Shown: positions 10,291 to 10,303 of the stretch, piece after piece | Layout of the letters: each line of letters begins with the position of its first letter | Numbering within the stretch: the stretch's first letter is position 1 | Assembly: GCA_964625835.1 (NCBI GenBank) | Contig: CAZVES010000093.1 | Coordinates: 1 to 10,303, forward strand | Length of the DNA: 10,303 bases | Reading direction: 5' to 3' | Source: UBA5336 sp964625835 | Lineage (GTDB): Bacteria; Pseudomonadota; Alphaproteobacteria; Caulobacterales; Hyphomonadaceae | Notes under the pieces: generated by a model | What the model was told of the DNA's origin: nothing | Database searches by the model: none | Seen by the model: the letters and a program-made list of their open reading frames with translations, nothing else | Position numbers and translations under genes: made by a program

Positions 10291-10303
10291 TCTGAGGTCT
10301 GGC

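Overview
The window is a GC-rich stretch of a bacterial core chromosome: the 3' part of rpoC, one unrecognised envelope-type gene, then the str operon rpsL-rpsG-fusA-tuf. All genes lie on the + strand. The ribosomal proteins, EF-G and EF-Tu read as alphaproteobacterial (a 123-residue S12 starting MPTIQQLVRSPRK, a 156-residue S7, a 396-residue EF-Tu). GC-rich coding and the overall look suggest a Caulobacterales/Maricaulales (Hyphomonas- or Maricaulis-like) relative; that placement is inference from memory of the families, not a computed tree.

Layout. 1-3284: rpoC, open at the left edge, missing roughly the first 330 residues. 3314-3345: a textbook intrinsic terminator closing the rpo transcript. 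3420-5702: a single-pass membrane protein of about 760 residues. It has an Arg-rich cytoplasmic N-terminus, one transmembrane helix, a long Pro/Ala-rich linker and two tandem copies of a ~200-residue periplasmic module. Each module is a helical segment, an SH3-like segment and a two-cysteine ending that resembles the C-terminus of 17-kDa surface antigens. 5728-5756: a good sigma70-type promoter, followed by a leader of about 170 nt before rpsL. 5933-6304 rpsL, 6317-6787 rpsG, 6900-9020 fusA and 9100-10290 tuf complete the window; the last 13 bases hold nothing recognisable.

How it works together. The core genes make the RNA polymerase beta' subunit, two 30S proteins of the decoding and head regions, and the two elongation GTPases. 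They are intact, with all the key motifs seen. The odd element is the membrane protein between the rpo terminator and the str promoter; its promoter is unclear and its function unknown. Possible post-transcriptional control is hinted at by competing GC-rich pairings in the rpsL leader and by a 10-bp hairpin just upstream of the fusA ribosome-binding site. Both are inferences from base pairing by eye. I see no mobile element, CRISPR array, tRNA or rRNA, and no convincing novel defence or biosynthetic system.
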